In this document: positions 12,260 to 23,220 of the stretch, piece by piece
Layout of the letters: each line of letters opens with the position of its first letter
How positions within the stretch are numbered: the stretch's first letter is position 1
Assembly: GCA_003586115.2 (NCBI GenBank)
Contig: QVOM02000001.1
Location: 16,753,291 to 16,817,290 of the forward strand
Direction of reading: 5' to 3'
Length of the DNA stretch: 64,000 nt
DNA from: Salvator merianae
Lineage: Eukaryota > Chordata > Lepidosauria > Squamata > Teiidae
Notes under the pieces: model-generated
The model's input: the letters and a program-made list of their open reading frames with translations, nothing else
Databases searched by the model: none
What the model was told of the DNA's origin: nothing
Program-made: the position numbers and the translations under genes

Positions 12260-13326
12260 CTTGAAGAAATGGACTTGGATCTAAAGAATCTGGAAACTGT
12301 TTCTGGAAGCTAAACATACTGAAGCAAAGCCAGAGTTAAGAGGTTCCATGAATTGACTACAATAGATGTCACTGAAATAAAACAGGCAGGGGCCAAGGAC
12401 TGTTCCTCAGCAATACTTGGAATCCTTCTTTGAAAACTAACAAAACGCCAAAGGAAATATGTAACAGTCCAAGGCTAGCAACCACACAACAAAACCACCA
12501 CCTGTCATTCAGGATTACGCTAATGAACGTCAGCAAGGAATAGACCAATGATTCATTGTCAACAACTACACAAAGAACCAACAACCAGGAGCAGAACCAC
12601 ACAACTGAATGCAACCAAACTAATAATCATTTGCCAACATCTATAAGAAGGGTGACAAGGTCCATGAAATCATCAGTTGTATTTGATTCATTTAGCCATC
12701 ATATCCTCTAAGGATGGATATGGTAGTCATGTCCAAAAGCTTATGTTCAAAACAGAACTATGTAACACAACAACATTTCATCCTCCAAACTGTGACAAAT
12801 GAGATGGCTTGTGATATGTTTTCCATGAAAAACATACCTGCCCCTCCTCCAGCACAGGCTTAAAAAAAGTCACAAAGCATATTAAGATCATATTGCAGAA
12901 TGATGTAGAACTGAGTAAGGGATAAGATGGTGCAGCAGAACTTTTTTAAAGGCAATTATTCTGCTGACTGATTTCTGGTCAGACTTGTCAGCACCTGACA
13001 TCTTCAGGCAATTCCTGGAAACCTATTATCTAACCACAGCCTTCCAATTCTTGTACTTTTCCTAGGCCACCCATCTTTGTGGTCCTGTTCTTCCAAGTTT
13101 CAAGCAGCTGGGAAACCAGCATTTAAGTTGCCCATAACGTCCCGGAGCAATATTATATGCACCCCTTTGGATAATTATAGAGTGATTACACACACAGTAC
13201 CAAAAAAGAGGAAATATGATAACCCAAAAATCAAGCAAGAAGGCCACAGCTTCACACATTCTGGTTTAAAAAATGAAGACAGTTGACTTTAATAGAAACA
13301 GACCTCACAGTAGTGGGGGAGATTAG
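12260..13326. other. Unrecognised
   Basis: No gene or clear repeat. 12310-12660 is rich in CAAC-type motifs on the plus strand, without a known signature. Confidence 0.4.
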
Positions 13327-13685
13327 GGGCCTTTTCTCACTGACCAGCCTAGAATAGTACAACAATTCTAGGCTGGTAAAGACCCATTGGCGCAGCAGCC
13401 ATTTACACTGTGAGTGCTGGAACTCCTGCATACCAGGTTACCAGGCGCTTGAAGTGTGAATGCAGGGTGGATTGCTATGACAGCAGTCATGGCAACTTCC
13501 AATGTGTGGCCAGACATTGCCACAGCAATTGGGCCATGGCATGTGACTGTGTGACTGCACCCCACAGCTGCACCACCCCGCCCAGTCACAGCATTAGCAC
13601 CCATTCACCACAAGGCAGGGCCATGTGGATGCACTTACCCAGTGACTGTCTGCTTACTCGCTAAGGGTTAAGTATGAACAGGCCC
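13327..13685 (+). mobile_element. MITE family X copy, 359 bp
   Basis: The left end is GGGCCTTTTCTCACTG and the right end AAGTATGAACAGGCCC, forming inverted terminal repeats. A perfect 13 bp hairpin follows the left end (13343-13355 with 13365-13377). Flanking triplets (TAG, ACT) do not match, so the target duplication is lost or the ends are slightly off. Confidence 0.7.
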
Positions 13686-14135
13686 ACTTTGCTAATGTGT
13701 CCCAAACAACAGTGACAAGCTTATTCTGTCTTTAACCACTGGGAGCATGTAAGTTCAGATCAGTACCATCTCACCCTGCAACAGAAGAGAAGATGCAACT
13801 GGGACAGAAATTTTGTCCCACATCAAACTCAGCTTCAATTTGTGATGATTCTGCATGCAGTTCAATGGGAGCGAAGGTGTCTGTCCTAGTTGTTGCCTCA
13901 CCTTTCTAGCAAATTTCCTGCATGAACTGGTATTGATCTGTACTGACCCATACTGGAGGAAGCAATTTCATTGATGCCACAACAGTTTTTGTCCCGATCC
14001 TTTTATAGACACATTGGCAAGAGTGGAAGACCATAATGATGCAAATCATATGCTTGACTCAACTTTCGCTAAGTGTAAATGGGCAATATCTTCTCTCTCA
14101 CCCTTTTTTTCTTCTTCCAGCTGGATTTGGTCTGG
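13686..14135. other. Unrecognised
   Basis: No gene or repeat recognised. Confidence 0.4.
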
Positions 14136-15417
14136 AAACACCTCAAAATCAGATGCCTTCCAAAACAGGACTATCCATACACAGTAGGGGTGTGCACGAA
14201 GACACTTTCCCCTCTTCGTTTCGCAGGGCTGCGAAGCAACGGAGCTTCGTTTTCGCACGAAAAGGAGAGCCGCGAAAAGGGCGCCTTTCATTTTCGATGC
14301 GAAAATCTTCGCACCCTAGGGGGTATTAGACAGCCAAAGGAAGAGGAATCAAGCGAAAGAAAGACCCAGTTCTCCCTCCCTTCCCGTTGATTTTTCTTTG
14401 ATTTTTCTTCCTTTCCGTTGGCTGTCTGATACCCCCTAGGCTAGGGGGTATTAGACAGCCAAAGGAAGAGGAATCAAGTGAAAGAAAGACCCAGTTCTCC
14501 CTCCCTTCCCGTTGATTTTTCTTCCTTTCCGTGGCTGCCTAATACCCCCTAGCCTAGGGGGTATGAGACAGCCAACGGAAAGGAAGAAAAATCAACGCGA
14601 AAGACCTTCAGCGAAAGAAAGATCTTCAAGCCGTGTCGCTGATGGTGAGCGCTGAGATCTCCGCCGCGCCGCTCATGGAGGGGGAGGCATTGTGAGCCAG
14701 AGGAAGAAAGGGGGCAGCGGAAGGAGCCAGCGAGGGGAAGAGAAGGAAATCAACGGGAAGGGAATCCCTCCCTTCCATTGAGTTTTAAAACTTTTTTCTC
14801 TTCCCCTTGCTGCTGGCTGGCTGATTCACCCTAGGTGGTCAGCGCGAGGGGTGAGACAGTGGCAAATTGCGAAGGTCCCGAAATGCTTCGAAAAATTGAG
14901 GGACCTTCACTATTCGATTCGTGATTTCTGTTGCCCTTCACATCCGATGCGAAGGGCTCGAAATCACGAAATTCGAACGAAGTTTCGTTGCTACGAAGCT
15001 TCGTGCACACCCCTAATACACAGTCCTCAAAAACAGAATTCCATGGTGGAATAGACCTCATAGTGCAGACACCATCCACACTGCAAGGTCTTAAAATAGA
15101 ACACCAGCAGGATACCTGCATTCATGGTGAGAATGCTCGTGTCCTACTTGGGTTCCCCACTATGACAATGGCCAAGAAGCATCCAGCCACTGCTGTGGTG
15201 ACCAGCAATGATGTGGATCATGCAGGCACAGCTGTACTGTGCAGCTGTGCATTTGCACCTGGAAGCGGGTGTGAATGCACTGTACTGGGAGCAGTCTAAC
15301 TGCTCCTGATACAGCTATAGAGCACGATTTTGTGTTCCACAGCTAGTTGTGACTGGAAACAGCTGGAGTCTGCTCCCAAACACAAGGACCTCACTAGCTT
15401 CAAATGAGAATAGGTCC
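14136..15417 (+). mobile_element. MITE family X copy interrupted by a hAT element
   Basis: Right of the hAT insertion, 15024-15417 carries the family X blocks in order ('ccatggtggaatagacc', 'gcagacaccatccacactgc', 'agctagttgtgactgg', right end AATGAGAATAGGTCC). The left end before 14176 is poorly preserved. A second copy starts two bases after this one ends. Confidence 0.55.
14185..15015. mobile_element. Non-autonomous hAT element, 831 bp
   Basis: The terminal inverted repeats are TAGGGGTGTGCACGAAG and CTTCGTGCACACCCCTA. The element is flanked by the perfect 8 bp duplication ATACACAG (14177-14184 and 15016-15023), the length expected for hAT. The interior is CpG-rich and holds three related units of about 110-130 bp (near 14309, 14441 and 14555), two direct and one inverted, each bounded by CCTAGGGGGTAT-like sequence. 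No transposase is encoded. It was inserted into a family X MITE. Confidence 0.93.
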
Positions 15418-15418
15418 A

Positions 15419-15809
15419 GGGCTTTTTCACACTTTCCACCTTGGAATGGTCAAATCCGACCATTCCAAGGTGGAACTGTCCCCATAGTGCAGCAGCCATC
15501 CACACTGCAACAGCTGGAACAACCCAGAATTGGGCTTCCAGCATTCGCAGTGAAAATGCCGGTTGCCTGCCATGACAGCAACTGTGAAACCTCCACAGCC
15601 ACAGCTGCAGCACAGCAGCCGGCAGCATTCACACCAAGAAGTAGGTGTGGACACTACTTACCAGGAGCAGTCCAGCTGTTCCTGGTACAGCTGTGGACAA
15701 CAATTTTGTTGTCCACAGCTAGTAGTGATTGCTCGGACTGCTGCAAAATATGGAAGCACTGTGCTAGTGTGTGTCAGAGTGCTCACTAGTACTAAAGTCA
15801 CAACTGCCC
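15419..15809 (+). mobile_element. MITE family X copy, about 390 bp
   Basis: The left end is GGGCTTTTTCACACTTTCC. The adjacent hairpin is a perfect 16 bp stem (15436-15451 with 15458-15473). A second hairpin, GTCCACAGC/GCTGTGGAC, lies near 15699-15718. The right end is CACAACTGCCCC. It directly abuts the previous copy. Confidence 0.7.
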
Positions 15810-16632
15810 CTAGTTGTTGAGCTGTGCTGGAGAAATGTAGTAATAGTTCTTTGATAGTCCTTAACTATGGAGATATCACATTTCTGTTAGAAAATTGCTA
15901 ATTTGTGGATGAGCTCTATAATTGCATGGGCCCACTGACTAATAGAAAGGCTTTGGGGCTTAACTATTTGTTGCTATTTAGACTTACTAGAAGTTATATT
16001 CTTTGTCAGAGCATCTTCATAAAGTATACTTGTGGACCCAAATCTTTACAAGTGTTGGCAATTATGGTTTTTCAACTCAGTATTGGAGATACTCAAACAA
16101 TCCATTTTACAGAAAACAAACCATTTTACCATGTTCCTAGTCAGCTCCCTGGAATTTTCTCTTATTCCTCTCCCTCTGACCTCTAAACCTGTCCTCGTGC
16201 TCTGCAAGTGTTCTACCATGCCTTGTCATGCTCTGACTGAAATGGTTAATTTTCAATGCATATAAATGTCTGATTAAGGCAGTTCTTTATGCTCATTTAA
16301 ACTAATGCCAGCCTTTCAAAAGGCAGGATTCTCTGCCTGGGAGAGGCCTTAGGCAATTGCCCCATGTCGAGTTTCTCATTTGTATAAGATTGCTATCGTT
16401 TTTCAGTCTGCGACTTAAAACAGAAGTACATCGCGTCCATCAGGTAGAGCAGGTGAATTTACTCCCAAACACTTGAGAAAGGTGCATCTCCTGGCTAATG
16501 TTAAGCATGTGGAAAATAGTTAAATTTCCTTTTCTCTTAATCCACAGATTTACTCATTTCCCCCAAGAGGCAACAATGCCTCGATCTGGGCATTTTCCCC
16601 ATAACTGAAAAGTGTGTAACCCCCCCCCCCAT

Positions 16633-16663
<31 letters not shown>

Positions 16664-17280
16664 TTATTTTGCAATGCTATTTCTGTCTGTAATGTACTTT
16701 GAGATATGTATAGTCCTTCTACTGTCCTTGATCAGAGCCAGGAAACAGCTAGCAATTGGTCTTGCTCCAGAAAATTAATTTGATTTTTTGATTCACACTG
16801 TAATCCATAGTTGAGGTGAGCATAACTCTACGGAAAGCTGAGTAATTTCACTCATGCTTTCTAAATATGAAAACATTTCATCCTAGAATAATGAAACCCA
16901 TCTCTTTCTAAGTACATTTGTGTGCCTCATATTTAGAGGGAAATTCCTCAGTTGTAATTCAAAAAGTGTAAAGCAAAATGAGTCTGCCATAGAGCGGTAA
17001 CTTTATTTTCAAGGGTTGCTTTTCATTTTGGTAGCTACTGCTTCTTTGGCTGCAGACCTACTGGGATTGGACACAACTGGATGCCAAGGTGACTTGCATG
17101 AAGTGGGTGCCAACCACCCCTGAAGTGATAGGCATGCCACACTCCTTGGCACCTTTAAACCCAGCAACAGCAGAATAAAAGTTTCACAGTTGTGAGGTTT
17201 GGGGCTGGCAACTTTGGGAGTGTTCATACTAGCTATTTCAGTCACCTTCTGGGTGAATTTGACCCTGGGAGGCCAAACAG
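15810..17280. other. Unrecognised, with a CA microsatellite
   Basis: No gene seen. A C10 run is followed by (CA)n at 16620-16663. The rest is AT-rich unique-looking sequence. Confidence 0.4.
16620..16663. repeat. (C)n(CA)n microsatellite
   Basis: A run of C is followed by ATACATA and an uninterrupted CA tract. Confidence 0.95.
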
Positions 17281-17446
17281 GAAATAAGAAAATTCTCCTT
17301 ACCCCACCTCAAACCTGTAATGAGACAACTCTTCAACAGCCAGGAGAAAAGAGCTCTTGGGTCTCCCTACAGCTGAGCGGGAAGTGCTTCCACCAATCAC
17401 AGCCTTGCAGGAACCCATTGGACAATTGGACAGGGTGGAAGGGGCA

Positions 17447-17790
17447 CCAGTGAGCTCTTGCTGGCACCAGGAACTTTTGAACTCAAACAGATTGAAAGAA
17501 GCTGACCTAAAAAAAAACCTCCTATCCTGCTTGCTTTTACAAATGTACTTTAAAAGCACACTAGACTTTGTATAATAATGAGGATTGGGGAGAGGGAGAC
17601 TTGTGTATCAGATTGGTTTTGTTTCACAGCCTTGAAGGCATCAGACTGCCAGAGAGGGTCACCTGCAAGCTCTTGCCAGTACCAGAAACTTTTGAGCTCA
17701 ATTAAACAGATCGAAGGAAGCTGCAACTGCAAAGAAAAGCACACTTGACTTCTTATAATAATGAGGAGTGGGGAGAGAGAGTCTTTCAGA
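17447..17790. repeat. Diverged direct duplication of about 150 bp
   Basis: 17447-17600 and 17666-17790 share, in the same order, 'gctcttgc..gtaccag.aacttttga.ctcaa', 'cagat.gaa.gaagctg', 'aaaagcacac..gact', and 'tataataatgagga.tggggagag'. The offset is about 217 bases. The unit is not a family I recognise. Similar spacing could come from a repeat with internal tandem structure or from an LTR. Confidence 0.65.
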
Positions 17791-18305
17791 ACGATTTCAT
17801 TTGCAAACAAAAAACCTGGCAGTTAAGGAGTTAAGTTGGAAACCACTTCAGCAAAGAGGTGGTGATTTCATACCCAGTGGCCAATCAGTGAGCAGCGCCC
17901 TTTGCAGTCATGGTAAATCTTCTGTTGAATCTAATAGACTGCACTACAATTAATCGATTGAACAGGTGTTTGGAAGGCTTTTTTTCTGTGTGTCCAGCAT
18001 TATTCCCTTATTTTATTCAGGTGGCTTTAAAAATCGCTAGTCTGAACACATGCTTTTGCACACTTTTGTCCCACAGTGGGAATGGTCTCAGAAATCAACC
18101 ACTTTCAATCCAATGGGAAAATGTCTTGGCCAGAAACCAGGATGGTAGGTTGCCTTTTCCCTCCTCCATCACTCTACGTGGAGGGTGAGGAGGTGCTTTA
18201 GGGGCTGACATCTGCCCAGAGAGTCATTGAAACAGGCTTTCAGCTATGTCAGTTCCTGGAGTGGTTGAGGCAGCCTAGGAAGGGGTGGAGGCAGGTGCAT
18301 GTAAA
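17791..18305. other. Unrecognised
   Basis: No recognised gene or repeat. Confidence 0.35.
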
Positions 18306-18500
18306 TTAGAGATGTGCCAAATTTGATTTGCATTTGCAAATTGAATTGAATATTTCACAGTCACGGATATTTGCATCAAAATGAAAATGCAGTTCTTTGC
18401 AATTCCAAAATTTCTTTGAATCGAAGCAGACCCCAATTGTGAATTCCCCCAAAACAGATCAAATATTTGTGTTTTCACTGTGTTTTTTCCCATGAAAGGG
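18306..18500. mobile_element. Possible left end of a hAT-like element
   Basis: It starts TAGAGATGTGCCAAATTTG, similar to the TAGGGATGTGCACGAA ends of the hAT elements at 14185 and 23221, and continues with a palindromic tttgcaaattgaa style. No matching right end or 8 bp duplication was found. Confidence 0.35.
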
Positions 18501-19875
18501 CTTTTTAAATGGAAAAAGCTGTATTTTTATCCACGATAGGTGTGAAAGCACATGCAAAAAACTGGGGCTTTGATGTTATGATTCACTAACAAAGCAAAAA
18601 AAAAAAATGGGGGGGGGTTAACCCTTAAGTGGTTAAATCCATGCCTGTCAGTGGATATTTTTATTAGTCTAGGAAAATTCAAGAGGATAGCTAGGCTCTC
18701 TCATTGTTGTAGCCCTTTGTTCAGGTCAAGAGGAAAGAGACTATCTAGATTTTTATTTCCCCTTTTCATAAGCTGGGTTTTCCAGCAAGAAGTTGGACAG
18801 AACAGAGTTCCAGTATCTCAAAAGAACATGCAGTGCCCCAAATGTGGCTTAAAGCAAATAAAGTTCCATCCAGTACTGGCCCCACAGCTGGTGATGCCTC
18901 GAGCAAGCAGTTCATGGGATTTTTCAGATAAGCAGGTATGAGCCAAGGATATCTGCAGAAGCCAGAAACACATGGTCTGCTGGACTTACTAGAAAAATTC
19001 ATAGTATGAAACAATGGCAAAAGCTCTTAGCCACAGCAGTGGGGGAGTGCTCAGTTGCATAATAGCCCAATCTCTTAAGGAACTATTTGGGTCTGCTATG
19101 CTATTTTAAGACGGCTGTTTTAAATGATCATCCATTCTGAATCTGAAGGTGAGCTGAACTGATGGTTTTTTGTTTGTTTTTTATCCTCACCATTTATTGA
19201 TTACTGATTAGCTTAATGGCAGAAGAAATGAGTGCAGTTAAGAATATAATAAAACTTTAAGTTTCAGCATTTATTATTATTCACATATACACTTGGTATA
19301 ATTCATAGCTTGCTCCTTATAACCAAGCAATTTGAATATCACTGAGCAAAGGTCAGCCAGTCAGCAGGCAACAGCTGTTTTTCTCAGAAGTTAAATCTGA
19401 TCATGAGAAGATAACATAAAGTGAATGAACCAGAGCCAATACGGAGGTCAGAGGGAACAGCTGGATGACCAGGGCTTCCATTCCATCTATAGTGTTTGGC
19501 ATTGGTTCTAAGGGTGAAGCAAAAGTCTTGGAAATGAAGTAAAGTCTTGGAAAGTTCTGAGCATATTATAACAGATCCTCCATGGCAGATTCTTTAAATA
19601 TTTCTCCTCTCATGTGCAAGTGCATGTAACACTGATAATCTAATGCAACAGACCGTTTGAGAATGAGACGTGGGGATCTGTCCATGTGCCAGAAACCAGG
19701 GCTGTCTGAATGGATCCTCAGCTTTATTGAACCCTGAATGGATCCTCAACTTTAATGCTGAGGAGCTTCCCACCCTAAGATTATTTGTCCCCTGAGTGGA
19801 GGGATAACGCAATAGCTGCCCCAGTGGGTATCCAGGATGCAACATTAGCTAGATACATTTGTGTTTTGGACACAG
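18501..19875. other. Unrecognised
   Basis: No gene. A13 followed by G8 occurs near 18596-18617. Otherwise unique-looking. Confidence 0.4.
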
Positions 19876-19889
19876 TAAATGAAGAATTG

Positions 19890-20318
19890 AACAATTGTAT
19901 TGGGATGGAGGGAAAGTACTAGATGGACATTAGATAATTGGTATAGGTATTTAATGGAACAATATAGACAAAATGTGGGAGATAAAACTTAAAAGTCAAG
20001 GTATGAAATTGCTTTCTGAAAGAGAGGAAAAATGGAAAGATTTATTGTATTTTTCAATGAAACCCCAAGCACTAGAAGAATTGAAAGGAGAAATAACAAG
20101 ACTAACTTTTTGGTCCAGCTAAAACAAAAGGGAAAGAAGGTAGAAGAAATAATCTAGAGGTTGTCAAATGTTGTGCACAAGAGGTAGTTGAGTAGTGAGG
20201 TGTATTAGGTTTTTTTTTTCCTTTTTCTAATTTTTTTGGGGGGAGGATTTTTTGTTGTTGTGATCTATTATTTTCTGTTATGATTTGTCTTATTATTAAT
20301 AAAATCTATTAAAAAAAA
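19890..20318 (+). mobile_element. 5'-truncated L1-type LINE 3' end
   Basis: The segment has an AATAAAATCTATTAAAAAAA tail and near-identical 14 bp flanks (TAAATGAAGAATTG at 19876-19889; TAAGTGAAGAATTG at 20319-20332), a typical target duplication. Upstream of the tail one frame reads LYFSMKPQALEELKGEITRL and a stop, fitting the end of an L1 ORF2. Its 3' UTR differs from the L1 at 40270, so it is another lineage. No function remains. Confidence 0.75.
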
Positions 20319-20332
20319 TAAGTGAAGAATTG

Positions 20333-21150
20333 GGTCCATTGAACTTGGCACCAGTTTAATTGAATTAAATTTATAGTTGATGTACATTTTATTTGGCAAC
20401 ATGTACTTAACTGGGCAGACAGTTCTTTTCAGGCAAGATTGCCAAACCTCTAAAATCTCTAATTGCCAAATATTTTAGTTCCCAGACTAGATTGCCCTGC
20501 AGTGCTCTTCCAAGTCCACTCATAGAAAGTAGAAGGTAGGAGACAAGAATCCTCTGGTGGAAATCATTGGATATAATAAAATGATCACATGGCTTCATCT
20601 GAAGTCTCAGTCTAGATGACAAACAGTTCTGTTAGGACAGGACACTGAAGGATGGGTTGTGAGTAGAATGCATTCTTAAGTTACCAAAGCCTTGCATGAA
20701 GAATGGGAAAGCTCTATAATCTATTTGTCCAGGGTGACTCAACTATCCTTCTCGTGACTCCTGCTGCTGCTGTCACTAGTTCTGCTGAGGCTACAGTGCT
20801 GTGAAGTTCCTAGGACTGTGGCCTGTGGCAGTAAAGGTGCTTTTTTGCAGGGGATATGCCAGTGGCATCAGACCCATCACTTGCAGGTTCACCACCAAAT
20901 GGCATTGCCCCTTTGGGGAAGAATGAATGTAAGGGCCATTAGTTAACGAGATAGGACAATGTGCCAAGACAGAGGAGGAGGGGAGAAACATCACTTAGCC
21001 AACCATTACTGTGATAATGGGCAGGGGAAAATATGGCACTAGGAGGCAGAAGACTCAGAATATTAGTAGGAGTATTTCATGTATTAAAGTTATAACTCCT
21101 TCAGGTCTATCTGCCAGCCAGCCAGCAGAATTTGGGACAAGCCCACTGCT
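20333..21150. other. Unrecognised
   Basis: No gene or repeat recognised. A short CCAGCCAGCCAGCAG tract lies near 21115. Confidence 0.4.
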
Positions 21151-22050
21151 TCATTGCTGCTGCTATTGAATACTTCAATCCAAAATAAAACATCATTCAT
21201 CTATGATTTGATTCTTGATGAAGAGGCTGATCTGGCATGCACCACTGTAAGGTGGTGGAATGAACTGTATGGGTCATGCCTCACCCAATTCTGCAATGCT
21301 GGGCTACTTGGAGCTGTATTGTTTAAGACCAGTGGACTTGTGGGGATTGCTATGGTCCACAAGCCTTATATCCCTCTCATGAGACAGCCAATTTACTCCG
21401 TGACTGATATCAAGGAGCAGATTTTAATACTGGATCAGAATGGGGATGTTACTGGTGTACCATCCATGCTGCTGCCCAGCAGTAGAGATGTGAACAAATG
21501 CAAAGTTTGTGGTTTGGTTCAGTTGGAATCCAACTGAGCTATGGTAAGTTTGGTTCAATCTAGAACTGGGTCAGATTGAACCTTGAATTATTCGCGAACC
21601 GTTAAATAAGTAAAAAATAAGAAGAAACACATTACAACACATTAAAATATGTTTTCAAATCCCTATTTAAAGGACCAAATGGGGTTGATTTCAAATGGTT
21701 CATATAGAACCATTCATTTCAACCCAGTTTAAAAAAAATCCCACATTTGGTTTGAATTGAACCAGCCCCACCACAGTGGTGTTTGGGGATTTCAACATGC
21801 ATGCCAGGATGACCCTTTCATGGTCTCCATGAAAACCATTAGTTGTCTTGAAATGTTACCAGCCCAACACACAGCTAGACAACTTGGTGTTTGCTACAGA
21901 GTGGGTTGGTAAGGCCATTGATTAGAAGACAGATGGTAAACTCATTGCCACACATGACTCACTGATAAGATTTGGACTTACAGAGGCAACACTTCTCTGT
22001 AGGAGTAAGACACCTATTGAAATGATCAGCTCACCAAGCTCTGGGGAACC
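21151..22050 (+). pseudogene. L2-type LINE endonuclease fragment
   Basis: The plus frame reads NKTSFIYDLILDEEADLAC, WWNELYGSCLTQFC, then after an interruption GDFNMHA at 21785-21805 followed by LDNLVFATEWVG. These correspond to the apurinic-like endonuclease of L2 ORF2, which has a DLACVTETWL-type block and the catalytic GDFN motif. The stretch 21484-21775 does not fit and starts like a hAT end. The E of the TETWL catalytic block is not preserved. It is a dead copy. Confidence 0.65.
21484..21775. mobile_element. Probable hAT-like fragment inside the L2
   Basis: It starts TAGAGATGTGAACAAATGC, like the other hAT ends here, and interrupts the L2 endonuclease. Palindromic 'tggttcagttgg' motifs follow. 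The right end and target duplication are not clear. Confidence 0.4.
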
Positions 22051-22329
22051 ATCCAGTTGACATGGATGATGGTTTTTTTTAAGGTTCTGGTCTCTTCGTA
22101 TAATCATGAGATGAGTAGAGCTATCAACATGAAGGCTCCTGATGTTCCTGTGAAATCCATAAAATCCTGTGGAATCCTGATATTCCACAGAGCTTTGAGT
22201 GATAAAGCGAGAGGATCAACAGCAACAATAACACAGGTGATGTAATTGCCACTGTGAGTCTGACTGAACATAAGTTTTTTCATCCCTACCATAAGATTTT
22301 TCATCCCTACCAATGATAGTGGAAAATAA

Positions 22330-23040
22330 GAATTATTTCTCAGTCACCATTACTGATAGAGTTGGGGACAGTGCTCCACGTGGCGAAATACCTCTCTTGA
22401 TTTAAGGGGAATAGAGAAACTGATGACCCCTCCCAGCACTTCAGATGGATGTTTAAAGCCATAGGGCACAGGAGGACCCTGAGGAATCTCATAAATTAAT
22501 TCCAATGGAACCTAAAAAATCCTCTGTGACAATCTCTGTTATTGCCCTTGGAGACAGGAGTGGAATTGCAGCCATACACTGCCTCCATTTCCCAGCCCCC
22601 AAAGCCTCTCCATAAGCACACTATAGTTGATTGCCATCAAAAACTGTTGAGAAACCAAGGACAACCAACAGGGTTGCATTTCCTCTGTCCCTCAAAGAGA
22701 GTTATCAACTAGGGCAACCAAAGGAGTCATGACCAGGCCTGAGCCCTGACTGAAATGGATCCAGATGATCACTTTCATCCAAGCATGCCTGCCACTCCCT
22801 CTCCAGCACCTTGTACTAGAAGGTTATATTATATTAGCAATGGAGCAGTAGTTGTTTAGTTCTTCTGGATCTAAGGAAGTCCCCTTGAGGAAGAGGGATA
22901 CCAGCATTTCTTTAAGATCCTTTTCCTGTAGCAAGGAATTAACTATTTCCAGAACTCACCCAGCTCTGGTTGACTGAACCCCTGCAAGCAGCTTGTTCAC
23001 ATCCTCAGACCAGAGTATTTGAAACTGATCCAAAATAATC
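22330..23040 (-). pseudogene. L2-type LINE reverse transcriptase fragment (antisense)
   Basis: On the minus strand the order is SLFLKGTSLDPE near 22880, then LDESDHLDPFQSGLRPGH at about 22725-22780 and ATLLVVLGFSTVFD at about 22640-22680, followed by a VLSPTLSVM-like block near 22370. This is the L2 pattern (ETDYLDPFQSGFRPG, then LLVLLDLSAAFD). The catalytic region is degraded. It is opposite in orientation to the endonuclease fragment just upstream. Confidence 0.75.
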
Positions 23041-23220
23041 TGACTAGATGCTCTCTGGACTTCTCCACCAAGTTATTCTTAATGGGACATCAAATTCCAA
23101 GCAGATCTGAATGAATTTGGCATGTTGGGTCTCCAGTGGCACCATCCCTTTCTTCTTTTGGCTTAATATTAGACCATTCACAAATCCATGTGCCTGGAAA
23201 GTCAGGGTAAAAGTCAAGAT

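Noticed and set aside
13410..15820. Cysteine-rich short ORFs (13410-13664, 15427-15820) as secreted peptides
   Set aside because: They are translations of family X MITE sequence, recur with it in altered frames, and lack a conserved start or signal peptide.
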